A stretch of DNA of 64,000 nucleotides from Alligator mississippiensis. Lineage: Eukaryota; Chordata; Crocodylia; Alligatoridae. Numbering within the stretch: position 1 is the stretch's first letter; every line of letters starts with the position of its first letter. The stretch is taken from NCBI RefSeq assembly GCF_030867095.1, contig NC_081824.1, forward strand, positions 168,338,933 to 168,402,932, read 5' to 3'. The notes below the pieces were generated by a model. It did no database searches. It was not told the origin of the DNA and was given only the letters and a program-made list of their open reading frames with translations. Of this stretch, positions 36,997-48,488 are shown in pieces. The position numbers were made by a program, and so were the translations under genes.

Positions 36997-37317
36997 CAGC
37001 ATTTCTCAACCCATGGGTCGTGACCCAAAGTGGGTTGTAAGAACACATGAAAGTGTGCAAACAAACTTTAACAATGGATTCTCCTTTAAAAGGAGAAAAA
37101 CATGGGAAACTGCAGATTTTCCCTTACAGGCTGGCAAAGCTCCCGCCTGTCAGGGGCTGCTTGGGGCCCCCCCATACCCCACACACCCACCCTCTGCCCC
37201 ACACACTGGGGGGCTGGGGCCTGTCGAGCAGCAGATCGGGAGTGAGGAGCACTAAGTCAGGACTGGCCATCTATGTTTACAAATGGGTTGTGGTACAAGA
37301 GAGGTCAAGAACCACTG
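36997..37317. mobile_element. hAT-type element inserted in a CR1 tail
   Basis: Ends are CAGCATTTCTCAACCCATGG and, on the other strand, CAGTGGTTCTTGACCTCTCT. Flanks ATCTAGTC (36989-36996) and ATCTAGCA (37318-37325) agree at 6 of 8 with central TA. GTTGTAAGAACACATGAAAG lies near the left end. Noncoding. Confidence 0.7.
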
Positions 37318-37373
37318 ATCTAGCAAACCCCTGCCCAACACAGGATCATCCCTACCTAAACCATCATCTCAAC

Positions 37374-37549
37374 CAGCAGTTTCCAGTCTGTGGTACACGT
37401 ACCACCAGTGGTACTCAAACAACCTGTCAGTGGTGCGCATTAACATATTTATTATAATTACTTTATACGACAAAACTTTGCCAGTGGCACTGAAAGTCAT
37501 ATTGTTCTAAATTGACGGCACGCAATGTGTCCGAGCTCAGGAACCGCTG
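37374..37549. mobile_element. short hAT-type element
   Basis: Ends are CAGCAGTTTCCAGTCTGTGG and, on the other strand, CAGCGGTTCCTGAGCTCGGA. It shares GTGGTAC, CAACCTGTCAGTGGT and the GACAAAA...GCC(A/G)GTGG blocks with copies at 45318-45486 and 62817-63069. Flanks are ATCTCAAC and GTCTACAC (5/8). Confidence 0.65.
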
Positions 37550-38014
37550 GTCTACACTCGACATCAGACAACCCTCAACCCTGACAGCTCCAGGCCTGAC
37601 ATCCTCACCCACCCCAGGTAAAGCAGGCAGAAACAGGACTGGGGGTGCCCAAGCGTGGCTGCACCAAGCCGTCCCAAGCAGGGGGCCACGCTCCAGCTAC
37701 AGAGGAAGGCAAACCAAACCCTGACCTGACAGCCGGTTAAAATCCCTTCCCGACCCCAAACACGGCAAGCGGCCTGACTGAGCAGAGGGAGCCTGGCACT
37801 TCCCAGCCCCAAAATAGGTGGACCAGCCTGACCCCCAGCAGCGGGGCAAGCCCAGCCAGCGCTTCCCAAGCTTTCCCCCCCAGGGTCCCGTTTCCCCCCC
37901 CCTACCGACACCGGGGTCGTGACCCACAGTGTGGTAACCGCGGGGCTCCCGGCAGGCGGCCGGACGCCCGCGGCGGCACCCGATCCAGGCGGGAGGGAGG
38001 CGCGGGGGCGTTAC

Positions 38015-38341
38015 CCGGCGGCCGCCGCTGTCCCCGTGCTCGTTGCCCCGGCGGGCGCGGCGGTCCCCGGGCCCGGCGGAGGCGGGCGGCGAGGGCGGGC
38101 GGCGGCCGCGGCTGTGGCTGCGGCTGCGGCGGCGGCGCGGGGAGGGCGAGCGGCGGGCGGCGGCGCGGTGCGCGGAGGGCGAACGGGGGCGGCGGGCGGG
38201 GCCGGGCCCCGGACCCGGGCCGGCGGAGCGGGAGCCGCGGGGGCCCGGTGCACCGCCGTCCTTGGGCCGGTGGGACGACGAGGACGACGAGGAGGACGAG
38301 GCGGAGGCCGGGCCCGAGCGGGAGCCGCCCGGCCGGTACAT
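38015..38341 (-). CDS. ZNF318: ZNF318 coding exon 1 (residues 1-109)
   Basis: This exon encodes the N-terminus of zinc finger protein 318, a nuclear protein. In mammals it is known as an androgen-receptor cofactor and as the factor that lets B cells make long IgM-IgD transcripts. The start is the ATG at 38341, with A at -3; it gives MYRPGGSRSG, close to the human start. The frame stays open upstream to 38452, but nothing there looks conserved. Visible features are a serine run (about residues 14-23), the HRPKDGG motif shared with human, and a basic Ser/Arg-rich stretch (RRSPSPRRRRSRSHSRGRR). The exon ends at GDSGGRR before a GTAACG donor (38014-38009), phase 0. Joined to exon 2 it reads GGRR-RHSPSLRSE, matching the human layout. 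The serine run and GC content make the exact repeat lengths sensitive to assembly error. Confidence 0.9.
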
Positions 38342-38475
38342 GATGGCGAGGTGCCTGGCGCCTGGGCCCAGCCCGCTGCGCCTGCGCACCAGCGCCCCCA
38401 GCGCCAAACACGGTCGCGGGCGCACAGGTGGGGGGGAAGAGGGCGGCCGCACAAAATGGCGATGGCCTGGCGCGG

Positions 38476-38485
38476 GTCACGTGAC
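38476..38485. promoter_or_regulatory. E-box palindrome (CACGTG, USF/MYC/TFE-type)
   Basis: GTCACGTGAC is a perfect 10-bp palindrome, 135 bp upstream of the ZNF318 ATG and 15 bp from a YY1-like AAAATGGCG. Both are common near CpG-island start sites; occupancy is not shown. Confidence 0.55.
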
Positions 38486-38784
38486 GGCGCTGGGGGGAGC
38501 GTGCCCTCGGCGCGGCGGCGGCGGCGGCGGCGCCTTGCTTGGGGGGGAAATGTCCCGTGGGTGCGCATGTGCGGCTAGTTGGGAGCTGCGTCTTGTTTGC
38601 TGTGACTTAGTGCCCCCGAGCGGCCGCCCCGCCCCCCGCCGCCAGTAGGGGCGGGGTCGGGAGGCGCTGCCAAGAGCCGGGCGGCCAGGCGCGCGCGGTC
38701 CCACGAGCGTCTGTTTCGCTGCGTCTCTGCTCTGGAGATATATGCACCTACTCGGTACATTATAGAGCGAGTGCTGTGTATATG

Positions 38785-39540
38785 CATACAAATATCTTCT
38801 ATAATATGTGTGTGTGTATGTATATGCGTGCGTGTGTATCCACATGCAGGTTTCCCTTGCCAACCGCTGGGTTTGGGTTCCTGAAAGTTCCCGTAGTTGG
38901 CAAGACAAAAGGGTTATGGGAAAAATGGCAGGTGGCAGTCTGATGCGCAGCCACGGAAAACCGTGGTTACTCAAAACTCTATACTGTGGTAGCCAAAATG
39001 GTATATAGATTATTAAGCATAGATACTCAAAACCACGGTTGGCAAGGGAAACCTGTACACATCTTTGCACTGAGTTGTGTGTGTGGGTGTATACACACAC
39101 AACTTTGCATTGGATGTTGTATATGTGTGTGTAGATACACAATGCCCTCTAAACATATATATACATGCGTGCGCGCATGCACAATAACATCTTTGTGTTG
39201 GTTGTTAGTAGTTTGCAGAACTCAGCCACAATGTGTGTGCGCGCACACATTTTACGGTATATATGTTTTACATACATAAAATATATGTATTGCATGCAAT
39301 ATATTTATAATGTACACAATATATGTATATAAACCAGACATACACTGTAAAACACACATCTTTTACAGTGTATATCTGTTTGTGTGCACACACATTGTGG
39401 CTATAAGTTCTGCAAATTAGTAAGAGCCAATGCAAAGATTTTATTGCTTATACACAGAAACTAGTAACACCCAAGGCAAAGAAACACAAACAGAGAGAGT
39501 GCGTGTGTGTGCATGTGTGTGTATGTATCTGCCTGACAGG
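38785..39540. repeat. TG/TA-rich simple-sequence region
   Basis: On both sides of the MITE are interrupted (TG)n and (TA)n runs, for example TGTGTGTGTATGTATATGCG near 38809, and others near 39120-39350 and 39495-39525. No gene is present; frames through it are chance. Confidence 0.7.
38847..39055. mobile_element. Tigger-like MITE, 209 bp
   Basis: Ends are CAGGTTTCCCTTGCCAACCG and, on the other strand, CAGGTTTCCCTTGCCAACCG, identical for 20 bp. TA follows on the right (39056-39057) and TG precedes on the left. The same TIR core (GGTTTCCCTTGC) bounds the 47345-47918 element. It lies about 0.5 kb upstream of the ZNF318 start. Confidence 0.75.
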
Positions 39541-39544
39541 GTTT

Positions 39545-39640
39545 TTTTCAACCCAAAAGCTTGTTTAATTTTTTTTTTCTAACTATTTAAGTTGGTCTAA
39601 TAAAAGATACCAGATTCACCCAAAGAACCTTGTCTCTCTA
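39545..39640 (+). repeat. fragment of an old interspersed repeat
   Basis: CAAAAGCTTGTTTAA followed by CTAACTATTTAAGTTGGTCTA and ATAAAAGATACCA. The reverse complement of 60945-61010 carries the same order of words (AAGCTTGTTTAA, GGTGCAATAAAAGATATCA), so both are copies of one family. The class is unknown. Confidence 0.45.
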
Positions 39641-39658
39641 AACCCAGTAACCCTAGAT

Positions 39659-40105
39659 CTGTCATTCCTAAAGAAGGTGCTATAGCACCCTGGGGTGCCA
39701 TGAGATCCTTCTGAGGGTGCAACAGGGTACCATGCGGCACTAGCACTGCTGTTAGGTGTGCAAATATCCACATATGATTCACAAGCTAAATCCAGAGATA
39801 GTGGCATAACTATGGTGGGGTGACCAGGAAGCTTCCCCCAAGCACCAACTTTGGGAGGTAACAAAAGAAATGGTTGTTGCCAGAGCTGCACAATCAGCTG
39901 TGTCATTACACTTTTGCCCAGAGATATAAAACAGGAATCCATGCTGTTCAAACCATTCTGACATGCTGAGTTCTTTGCAAGACAGGAATTGCTCCGTTAT
40001 TTTTCCACAGTTAAAAAACAAGGGAAAGCTAAGAGCTGGTATTTTCTGATGGGAGCTAAGTCCAATGATAGGGTGCCTTGAGTCTAAGAAAGTTGAGAAC
40101 CACTG
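39659..40105. mobile_element. hAT-type nonautonomous element
   Basis: Flanks CCCTAGAT (39651-39658) and TCCTAGAT (40106-40113) match at 7 of 8 with central TA. The right end on the other strand is CAGTGGTTCTCAACTTTCTT; the left end CTGTCATTCCTAAAG is a decayed form. It is the intact-order sibling of the interrupted copy at 16365-17592. Confidence 0.75.
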
Positions 40106-41289
40106 TCCTAGATGATGTAAAACTGGACAAGAGCAATATGGAAGGTGATCCCTTTGCAGGGAATGCCCTGTTTAGTTGGGCCAAAATCAGGAGGTTGTGT
40201 GAAATAACAAAAATTTGTTTCGCTATATTCCATTGAAAACCAATAGCTTCTGAATAAAAATTGAGCAGTTAATCTAGAAAGAGAATTGGAGCAAAGGGAA
40301 ATAATATATATGCCACAATTATTTTGCAATAACAATATTTCTCCTGACTCAATGTGCTATTGGATAATATGCCTAACACATTTCAGTATATTCAGCTAGG
40401 AAGTTTTTCAGAACAGTCTAAGAGGAAAAAGTATTCTATCTCTAGTTCAGATTAAAAGGGCATGTTTTGGTTTTTCCCCAACTAAGGGTATTGTAGCCAA
40501 AATGTATGCACCTATCAAACCCTGCAGCAAGAAATTATCCAAAGTGACATAAATTAACAGCTGGGAGAGAGATTTAGGTACAGAAATCTCAGAAGTAGAG
40601 ATAAAACAATGAATTAACACCCATATTCTGCCTCCTCTTCTTTGGCAACAAGAGACCTTGGTTAAATTGCTGCGCTGAACATACCTGGCTCCATCTAGAC
40701 TTAACAAATGATCCAGATTATACTCTGAGCTGTGTTGGTAGGTCTTCATGCAAAAAGATACCTTCACGCACAGGGTTTCCCCCTATTACTGCAAATTTTC
40801 CATCTCAGGATATTTGCTAAGCTTAAAAGTCATGGGTTTACTACAAATCTCTATGCATTCACTTCATCTCAGCAGCTGTCAATGCAATAGCCACTAGCCA
40901 GAGCATGGAAACAGTCAACTCCACCAAACAAAGGTGAATGGACAGAGAGAATATAGTACATATTCACTATGGAAAAGCTATCTGCTTCACTAAAGGACAG
41001 GTATGAGGCATTTTATGCCACTTGTACAACTATCTGATACAATGGTACTCAACTCCTTTTAGACTCAAGGGACCCCTCAGTAGATTTAAGGCACACGTCT
41101 CAAAATGTGAAGATGTAAGTCTATTAAAAAATACAAAGACACTATGAGCCATAGTCCTCTTTTATTGAGAAAAAACTAATAATATCTTTAATGGAAACGA
41201 CTGAAACGTTTGCATGGATGATCATAGATTGTACCTCAAAATATGTTTTTATTATACAGTTCTACTCTAATATTATAAAAGCCTTACCA

Positions 41290-41665
41290 TTTTATTTGCA
41301 CTCTGATTGGTTGTCTGGCAGCCAATCAGACTGCAAATAAAGTCTGATGGACAGCAGGCGGCAGCAGTGTAGTGGAGCACTGCCATGACAGAGGGGAGGA
41401 GCGGGGTGGCGGTGGCAGAGGAAGGGAGCAATGAGCCCAACATGGTGGTGGCAGAGGTAGCAGAGGCGGCAGGTGGAGAGGAGGAGCAGGCCTGATGCGG
41501 CAGTGGGGGGGAGAGGGGAAGGAAGGAATGGGCCAGCAGTGGCGGGGAAGGGGAGAAGCACGCCTGATGTGGTGGCAGCAGCAGCATGGGGCGCGCGGTA
41601 GAGGGGAGAAGCAGGCCCAGGCCTGACGCGGAGGGAGAGTGAGGGAGCAGGGCCGGACCCCTAAT
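41290..41665. repeat. G-rich low-complexity block
   Basis: Repeating GGTGGCGG, GCAGAGG and GGAGCAGGCCTGA(T/C)G(C/T)GG words at irregular spacing, with an upstream AATCAGACTGCAAATAAAG pair. The 100-codon frames on the minus strand come from composition. Possibly part of an unrecognised DNA element. Confidence 0.45.
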
Positions 41666-41687
41666 TATATATATATAATTTTTTGTT

Positions 41688-41755
41688 TAGTTAAAACAAC
41701 CAGAGAACTATGTCAAATATATATATTTGACATGGTTCTCTTGTTGTTTAAACTA
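41688..41755. repeat. near-perfect 68-bp palindrome, extending to about 90 bp
   Basis: Arms 41688-41721 and 41722-41755 meet at CAAATATATATATTTG. They differ at only 3 of 34 positions. Weaker complementarity (ATTTTTTGT against ACAAAAAAT) extends to about 41678 and 41765. It abuts the start of the CR1 copy at 41786. It could form a hairpin or cruciform; class unknown. Confidence 0.8.
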
Positions 41756-41785
41756 CAAAAAATAGTTCTAAAGAAGTGTTTCCTG

Positions 41786-44162
41786 ATCCAGGCCCTGGTT
41801 CTCACAAGCGACTTCCATCACCCCGACATCTGCTGGGTGTGCAATCCAGCAGTGCGCAGGCAATCCAGGAAGTTTTTGGAGAGTGTTGGGGACAATTTCT
41901 GGGTACAAGTGTTAGAGAGGCCAACTAGGGGTCATGCTTTTCTTGACCTGCTGCTCACAAACTGGGAAGAATTGGGGGGAATGTAGTAATGGATGGTAAT
42001 TTGAGCAACAGTGACTACGAGATGATTGAGTTCAGGATCCTGAGGAAAGGAAGGAAGGAGAGTAGCAGAGCAAGGACCCTGGACTTCAGAAAAGCAGATT
42101 TTGACTCACTCAGGGAACTGATGGGCAGGATCCCCTGGGAGCCAGTCTGAGGGGGAAAGGAGTCCAGGAGAGCTGGTCATGTTTTAAAGAAACCTTCCTG
42201 AGGGCACACAGATGAACCATCCAAAGTGCAGGAAGACTAGCAAATATGATAGAAGACCAGTGTGGCTTAGCAGGGAACTCTTCAGTGAGCTAAAACGCAA
42301 AAAGGAATTCTACAAGAAGTGGAAGATTGGACAAACAACTAAGGAGGAGTATAAGAGTATTGATCAGGCATGCCAGGATGAAATCAGGAAGGCCAAAGCA
42401 TAATTGGTGTTGCAGGTAGCAAGGGACATGAAGAATAACAAGAAGGGTTTCTCTACAAGTATGTCAGCAACAAGAGGAAGATGAGGGTCCCTTACCAAAT
42501 GGGGGAGGCAACCTACTGACAGATGATGTGGAAAAGGCTGAAGTACTCAATGCCTTTTTCACCTCAGTCTTCACAGGAAAGGTCAGCTCCCAGATTACTG
42601 CACCTGACAGCACAGTTTGGGGAGAAGATGAGCAGCCAGCAGTGGCAAAAGAACAGGTTAGGGACTATTTAAAAAAGCTGAAGTGTACAAGTCCATGGGG
42701 CTGGATGCGATGCACCCAAGGGTACTGAGGGAATTGGCCAATGTGATTGCAGAGCCACTGGCCATTATCTTTGAAAAATCATGGTGGTCAGGAGAGGTCC
42801 TGGATGACTGGAAAAGGGCAAATATAGTGCCCATCTTTAAGAAAGGGAAGGAGGATCCAGGGAACTACAGACCAGTCAGCCTCACCTCAATCCCTGGAAA
42901 AATCACAGAGCAGGTCCTCAAGAATAAAGGTCCCATTTCTAAGCACTTGGAGAAGAAGAAGATGATTAAGAACAGTCAGCATGGATTCACCAGGGGCAAG
43001 TAATGCATAACCAATCAGATTGCCTTCTATGATGAGATGACTGGCTTTGTGGATGTGGGAAGAGGAGTGGATGTGATATACCTTGACCTTAGCAAGCCTT
43101 TGCTAGTGTCTCCCACAACATTCTTACAAGCAAGCTAAGGAAATACAGGTTGCATGAATGGACTGTAAGGTGGTAGAAAGCTGACTGGATCATCGGGCTC
43201 AATGGGTAGTGATCAACGATTCTCTGTCTAGTTGGCTGCTTGTCTCAAGTGGAGTGCCCCAGGGGTCAGTCCTGGGGCTGGTTTTGTTCAATATCTTCAT
43301 CAATGACCTGATAGGATGGAGTGCACTCCCAGCAAGTTTGTAGACGACACCAAGCTTGGGGGCATAGTAGATATACTGGAAGGTAGAGCTAAGATGCAGA
43401 GAGACCTAGAGAAACTGGAGGATTGAACCAAAAGAAAGCTCATGAGGTTCAATAAGGACAAGTGCAAAGTCCTGCACTAAGGATAGAAAAATCCCATGCG
43501 CTGCTACAGGCTTGGGGGCTGACTGGCTAAGCAGTAGTGCTGGAGAAAAGGACCTGGGAGTTACAGTGGACAATAAACTGAATATGAGCCAACAATGTGC
43601 TCTTGTTGCAAAGAAGGCTAACAGCATACTGCACTGCATTAGTAGGAGCATTGCTAGCAGATTGAGGGAGGTGATTATTCCCCTCTATTTGGCACTAGTG
43701 AGGCCACATCTGGAGTACTGTGTCCAGTTTCGGGCCCCCCTCTACAGAAAGGATGTGGAGAAATTGGAAGGAGTCTAGTGGATGGCAATACAAATGGTTA
43801 GGGGGATGGGGCATATGACTTACAAAGAGAGGCTATAGCAGCCTTCAACTATCTGAAGGGTGGTTGCAAAGAGGATGGAGCTAGACCATTCTCTGTGGGG
43901 ACAAATGACAGAACAAGGAGCAACAATCTCAAGTTGCAGCAAGGGAAGTTTAGGTTAGATATAAGGAAAAACTTTCTCACAAGGAGGGTAGTAAAGCACT
44001 GGAATAGGTTACCCAAGAGGTAGAATCTCCATCCTTAGAGGTTTTGAAGACCCGGGTAGACAAAAATGATATAGTTGGGAAATGGTCCTCCATTGAGCAG
44101 GGGGTTGGATTAGATGATCTTCTGAGTTCCCTTCCAACCTTAATTTTCTATGATTCTATGAT
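41786..44162 (+). pseudogene. CR1 LINE, 5'-truncated and decayed ORF2
   Basis: Endonuclease remains begin at GDFHHPDICW-type sequence (about 41805) and include [12 protein letters not shown]. The linker has KKWKIGQTTKEEY. The reverse-transcriptase part shows [32 protein letters not shown], a degenerate FVDDTKLGG catalytic box (usually FADD) near 43330-43360, and [13 protein letters not shown]. Reading passes through several stops and frameshifts, so it is dead. The 3' end has GGGGTTGGATTAGATGATCT and the terminal TTCTATGAT repeats near 44145-44162 that mark CR1 tails. Confidence 0.9.
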
Positions 44163-45317
44163 CTGAAGTGGTAAGAAAACGTCTCCTGCTTCAGGGTGTA
44201 CATAATCACCAACAGATGGAGTCAAAAGGAAAATTTAATTCTGGAGAGGTTACTTCACTGTCAGTCACCTTGGAGTTTCTCACATCTCCTGAAGTATGTG
44301 GTAGTATTGGCTACTGGCAGGGATGGACTCAGGGTCCTTTCTAGTGCAGCAAGAGGTATCTTCTTGTGTTCAAACACACAAGTTAATGTTGCAATGGAAA
44401 TCTCTGCTTTTAAAATTCCCATTTTTTTTTAACTGGGTAAGGAGCTAAGAGAGGTTCATCTTTTTTAATTAGCAGGTTGGAACATGAGGGTTTGCAGTTG
44501 AGGATGTGATGCTTCATTTGCCAACTCAGAGTGAACCTTGCCTACTCCTAGGGATACATGCTCCAGAGCACATTGTACTTTTTGAAACACAAGTGGGAGT
44601 AGCCTCAAAAAGGTTACCAGGCTTACTATAGCACCAGGGTAAGGCATGTGTGCCAGGTGGGTAAAATTAGATTGAATTGCACGCAAAACTCACTGCCCCA
44701 CCTTAACTGTTTCTGAATGAGTGCACTGCTACACAAACTCAGGAAACATGATTAAAAAATGTCAACCATCCAAGCATGCATACACTGTTTGTGCACAGAG
44801 TTATTTTTATTGCCCTTATCCACCATCTCCACTTTTCTCCTAAAGTGCGTTACATTCTCTCATGACTTGTCTTTAATTCAACTATAAGCCCTTGGAGGTA
44901 GAGACTTAATTTTTTGCATATGTTTGTACAGTTCCAGGCACAATGGTCTCCCTATCCAAACCATCCCATATAAACCATAATCTAAACTCTATATAAGACT
45001 ACAAATTCTACATAAGACTAGTTAATGTGAAGAAACATCATGTGTCAGTTCGAATTAATTACTGTCATTGTTTTTCATATTTGTCAAAGCACTAAGTCCT
45101 GTTCTGTGACAATATAATTAAACTACTATACTACTTAACATTTATAACCAGAATAATGTAACAGTTACAAAAAAAAATCCCCAAAATATACTTTGCTTAC
45201 TAATAAAAAAACCCCAAACGACCTTTTTAGTGCCTGGAAGTCAAGGAAAGAGTTTTATAAGCTTTAAAAAAAGTCCAATGAGAGAAAGAGAAAGAAAGAG
45301 CGAGAAATACCCTATAT

Positions 45318-45486
45318 CAGCAGTTCCCAATCTGTAGTATGCATAACACCTGTGGTACACAGGCAACCTGTCAGTGGTATGCATTAGCAGATTTATGATT
45401 TATGTGACAAAAAATTGCTGGTGGTACTTAAGGTTGTATCATTTTAAATTGGTGGTGTGTAATCTGTCAGAGTTTGGGAACCACTG
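45318..45486. mobile_element. short hAT-type element
   Basis: Ends are CAGCAGTTCCCAATCTGTAG and, on the other strand, CAGTGGTTCCCAAACTCTGA. Flanks CCCTATAT and CCCTACCG share CCCTA. Same family as 37374-37549 and 62817-63069. Confidence 0.65.
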
Positions 45487-47344
45487 CCCTACCGGCTTTT
45501 AAGCTGCCTGTACACCCATTGCATCCACCTGCTTTTCTTAAGCAAGCCACCTTAAAAGTTAAACAAAAAAGAAAACAAATATTAAAACCCCCAGAAGCAC
45601 CTCTCTATCTTTTCCCCTCTCCTCCCTCAAGTCTTAGATAATATTTATGCTGGCATCGTCTAAAAGGTGTCCAAAAACCCAGAACACCCCCATGCTTTCC
45701 TTCTCTGTTCAGAGGAAGTTTTGAGGATAGCTCCTGATGTTGTTTATTCTTGATGTACAGGGCATATGAAAGCTGAGTACCATTTATTACAGGTACAAAA
45801 ATGTACAAAAATCTTGCTCTTCATTCTGATGACAGAACCTCTCAAAAGGCAGACAAAAAGGAAACAGATATTATAGGCCAATGGTTGGCATGCTTTCTGA
45901 GCTGCAGACCAGTCAGCCCTCAGAATTTACCATAGGCCACCAAGCATCTTTATTACCAAATATTTTAACTGAGGTATCCCAAAGCAGTCTTCAGATTACA
46001 CACCATGGTCTCAAAGATCACCAGAGACTTGCAAAATGCAGTTTGAAAGCTACTCCCATAAATTGTATGACAGAAGAGAAAAGGTCCTTCTGTCTGAAAT
46101 AAATGACTCCATTCTATGTTTCCTACATACTGGCATACTGCCCTGTTATCCTGTTGTGCATCACTTAACAATGCCAGTGAAGAGACATTATGCCCTGGCT
46201 ATTATTCCAGTTCTAGAAGACACACAACTGACTTAGCTAGGCTGACAACCTGCTGTGGGATTCAATTCAAGATCTTTAGGTGTTCTCAGTAGTACTGAAA
46301 ATTGGGTAATAAGGGCCAATCCATATCGTTGCAGAATTAGTTGAAGATGTTCAGCACTTCACAGGATCAGGACCTAAGTTTTGCCATATGCTTGGAAAAC
46401 CTAGGGTCCCTACAGGATTTGCAAAGGTGTTTGAAAAAGTCCTACCCTTGATGCCCCAAAATTTCATAGAACAAGGGTGTTGCCACTTGGTCTTCTGTGC
46501 TAATAGTTTGGACAATCAAATGTCCTTTGCAAATCCAAGGTTTATCTTGATCTGAAGAACTTCCAACCAGGTGTTGCTGAAAAGAGACACTGTAGCCAAT
46601 TGAATGCAGAAAGCTGTGTTGGTAAAACAGGGGGTGTTTTTGGTTTTGTATTTTCTTCCAGCTCAGTGCTGAAGGTGAAGCTTACTTTAAAACACTGAAG
46701 AATGTGGAAAGTGACAGAAGGACTAAGAATTAGGAAGTAAAAGGGAAGAAAGTAAAATGGAAGGAATTAGCAATAGAATTCAGAGAGAATGAAAAGGGAA
46801 ATGAGAACAGGAATCACGGTTTGTGTTTGGCTCATAAGCTCTAAGGAACAGATAGAAAAATTACAGGAAAAATGTGAAATCTTGATTTTTAAGTCTGTTT
46901 TACCTTCATAAAGCTGAGCAAAGACTGGTCTAGCCACAGCAGCCCCTAGTATCTTTGGTAGTTATAAGAGCAAATATTTCTTTCTGACTAGGCAGAACTG
47001 TATGTTTGCATCTGTACATGAGTATGACGTGTACAGTATTTCCCCCTGATCCCTGAATTTGGCATTAGTTTTGTCTGTAGAACGCAGAGAGAAACGTGTA
47101 TATTGTGCCTTCAGATAAAAGATAAGGAAACATGTCAGGAAAATGTTTCAGAGACAGCCAGGGGAGTAAGCAAGCCTCCCCCATGTCTGACATTGTAGGA
47201 TTGTAGGTCAGTTATGCTAATGGTAGAGCCCTGGCTGGGAGACAAGAAGTGCAGCCTTTCTCAGAGCATTTTCTTGTGATAAAGGAAATGTTGATCATTC
47301 TGGAGCTGAGCCATGCCAGTGCTGCTGTCTGTTCAGATTCAATA

Positions 47345-47918
47345 CAAGTTTCCCTTGCATTATGCGGGTTCTGTATGTGAGAATTCGCTCTTATGCGATG
47401 ACCCTTTTTATACCAAAAATTAATTATATGCAAGGTACATTCACTCTTATGCGATCAGTGTGGTGGAAGCCCGCAGTCAGCTCCTTTGTGTGGTGCACTG
47501 TGGGAGTGATGCCATAGGCAGAAAAATAAAAAAATTATTTGAGGGGGCTGAGCAGAGTGGTGGTGCCCAGGCCCCCTACAGCACTGGCCCCTGCAGCCCG
47601 GGTCAGTCCGGTCCCATCAGCACAGCGCCCCAGGAGCTGTGAGCCATGAAGCTGCCCAGCAGCAGCACCCATGGCTGCCGCTCAGGGAAGCTGGTGCCTG
47701 TGCTTCTGAAGCTGCAGCTGTGCTTGTGTGTACTGTCTGCTGTTGGTGAATACCAAGATAGTCTTGTAAAAGTGGTAGCAATGGGTCTGGGGATCAGTAC
47801 AGTCAAGCTCTTGGAACTATACCTATTTGTTACATTGTAAAGTGGGTTCCCTTTATGCAAATTTGAGTTATGCACCATTTACAGGAATGCATGTACAGCA
47901 TAAAGCAAGGGAAACCTG
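47345..47918. mobile_element. Tigger-like nonautonomous element, 574 bp
   Basis: Ends are CAAGTTTCCCTTGCATTATG and, on the other strand, CAGGTTTCCCTTGCTTTATG. Both flanks are TA (47343-47344, 47919-47920). Subterminal words CTCTTATGCGAT occur twice on the left. A GC-richer centre has no transposase. The 20-bp TIR is closely related to that of 38847-39055. Confidence 0.75.
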
Positions 47919-48404
47919 TATTAACCAGTGCATGGGATGAGGGAAGAACATACTTTCAGTCACACCCAAGTTGTGCTGGAGGGATATCATGTCATCAGTC
48001 CTAGACTAGATTCCTAAGGGAAGTAGCCGAAGCATCGTCACTTGAAACATCTGATACAGACTGGTCAAAGCCATGGAGTAAAGACTGTAGAGAAAAACTG
48101 CATCCCCCCAAAACTAACTAGGACCTATTTCTTCTCTGTTTCTAATGCTGTGATGGTAAATGTTAGATGTATTACTTACAAAAGCGGACAAGCCTCTGTT
48201 CTATGTTGCATTTAACCCAAATCAGAGAAAACAAAAGCATAACATAAAATGGCAATAGGCCAGGTTATTATGAGAAGGGGCGGGGAACCTGAAGGGGGAA
48301 AAGACCATTTATACTACAGTCCTGACTCGGCTCCCATTAGAGTCAATGTGTGCAGAATACAGATTAGTGAGTTCATAGCAGTTATGTTAGACTGGTAGTT
48401 TCCT

Positions 48405-48421
48405 GGGGGGGGGGGGGGTGT

Positions 48422-48486
<65 letters not shown>
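48405..48486. repeat. G homopolymer followed by (GT)n microsatellite
   Basis: A 14-bp run of G (48405-48418) is followed by about 34 GT units (48419-48486) with one early interruption. Length is likely variable and prone to sequencing error. Confidence 0.95.

Positions 48487-48488
<2 letters not shown>

Larger units (their letters stand above)
30813..38014 (-). other. ZNF318: ZNF318 intron 1 (7.2 kb)
   Basis: Contains a repeat near 34307-34545, hAT insertions at 34675-35021, 36997-37317 and 37374-37549, a CR1 tail fragment near 36939-36996 and a G homopolymer near 36519-36534. The stretch 30900-34270 and the stretch 35025-36930 hold no gene that I can support. A 163-codon frame at 33399-33890 has no splice context or family match. 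Confidence 0.7.
37900..38700. promoter_or_regulatory. ZNF318: CpG-rich promoter island of ZNF318
   Basis: A sharp rise in GC and CpG density over about 800 bp surrounds exon 1. Upstream of the start codon (to the right) are CACAAAATGGCGATG (YY1-like, 38451-38463) and the palindrome GTCACGTGAC (E-box, 38476-38485). No TATA box is near. This is the normal form of a housekeeping-type vertebrate promoter with dispersed starts. The transcription start is inferred to lie roughly between 38345 and 38560. Many long frames on both strands here are composition artefacts. Confidence 0.8.

Noticed and set aside
37919..38648. Several 185-220 codon frames on both strands over the ZNF318 promoter
   Set aside because: GC-rich islands lack stop codons in all frames. 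Only the minus-strand frame from 38341 matches a known protein and has a proper splice donor.
41042..41290. Possible further hAT copy starting CAATGGTACTCAACTCC
   Set aside because: The left end resembles the family, but no right end or target duplication could be found.
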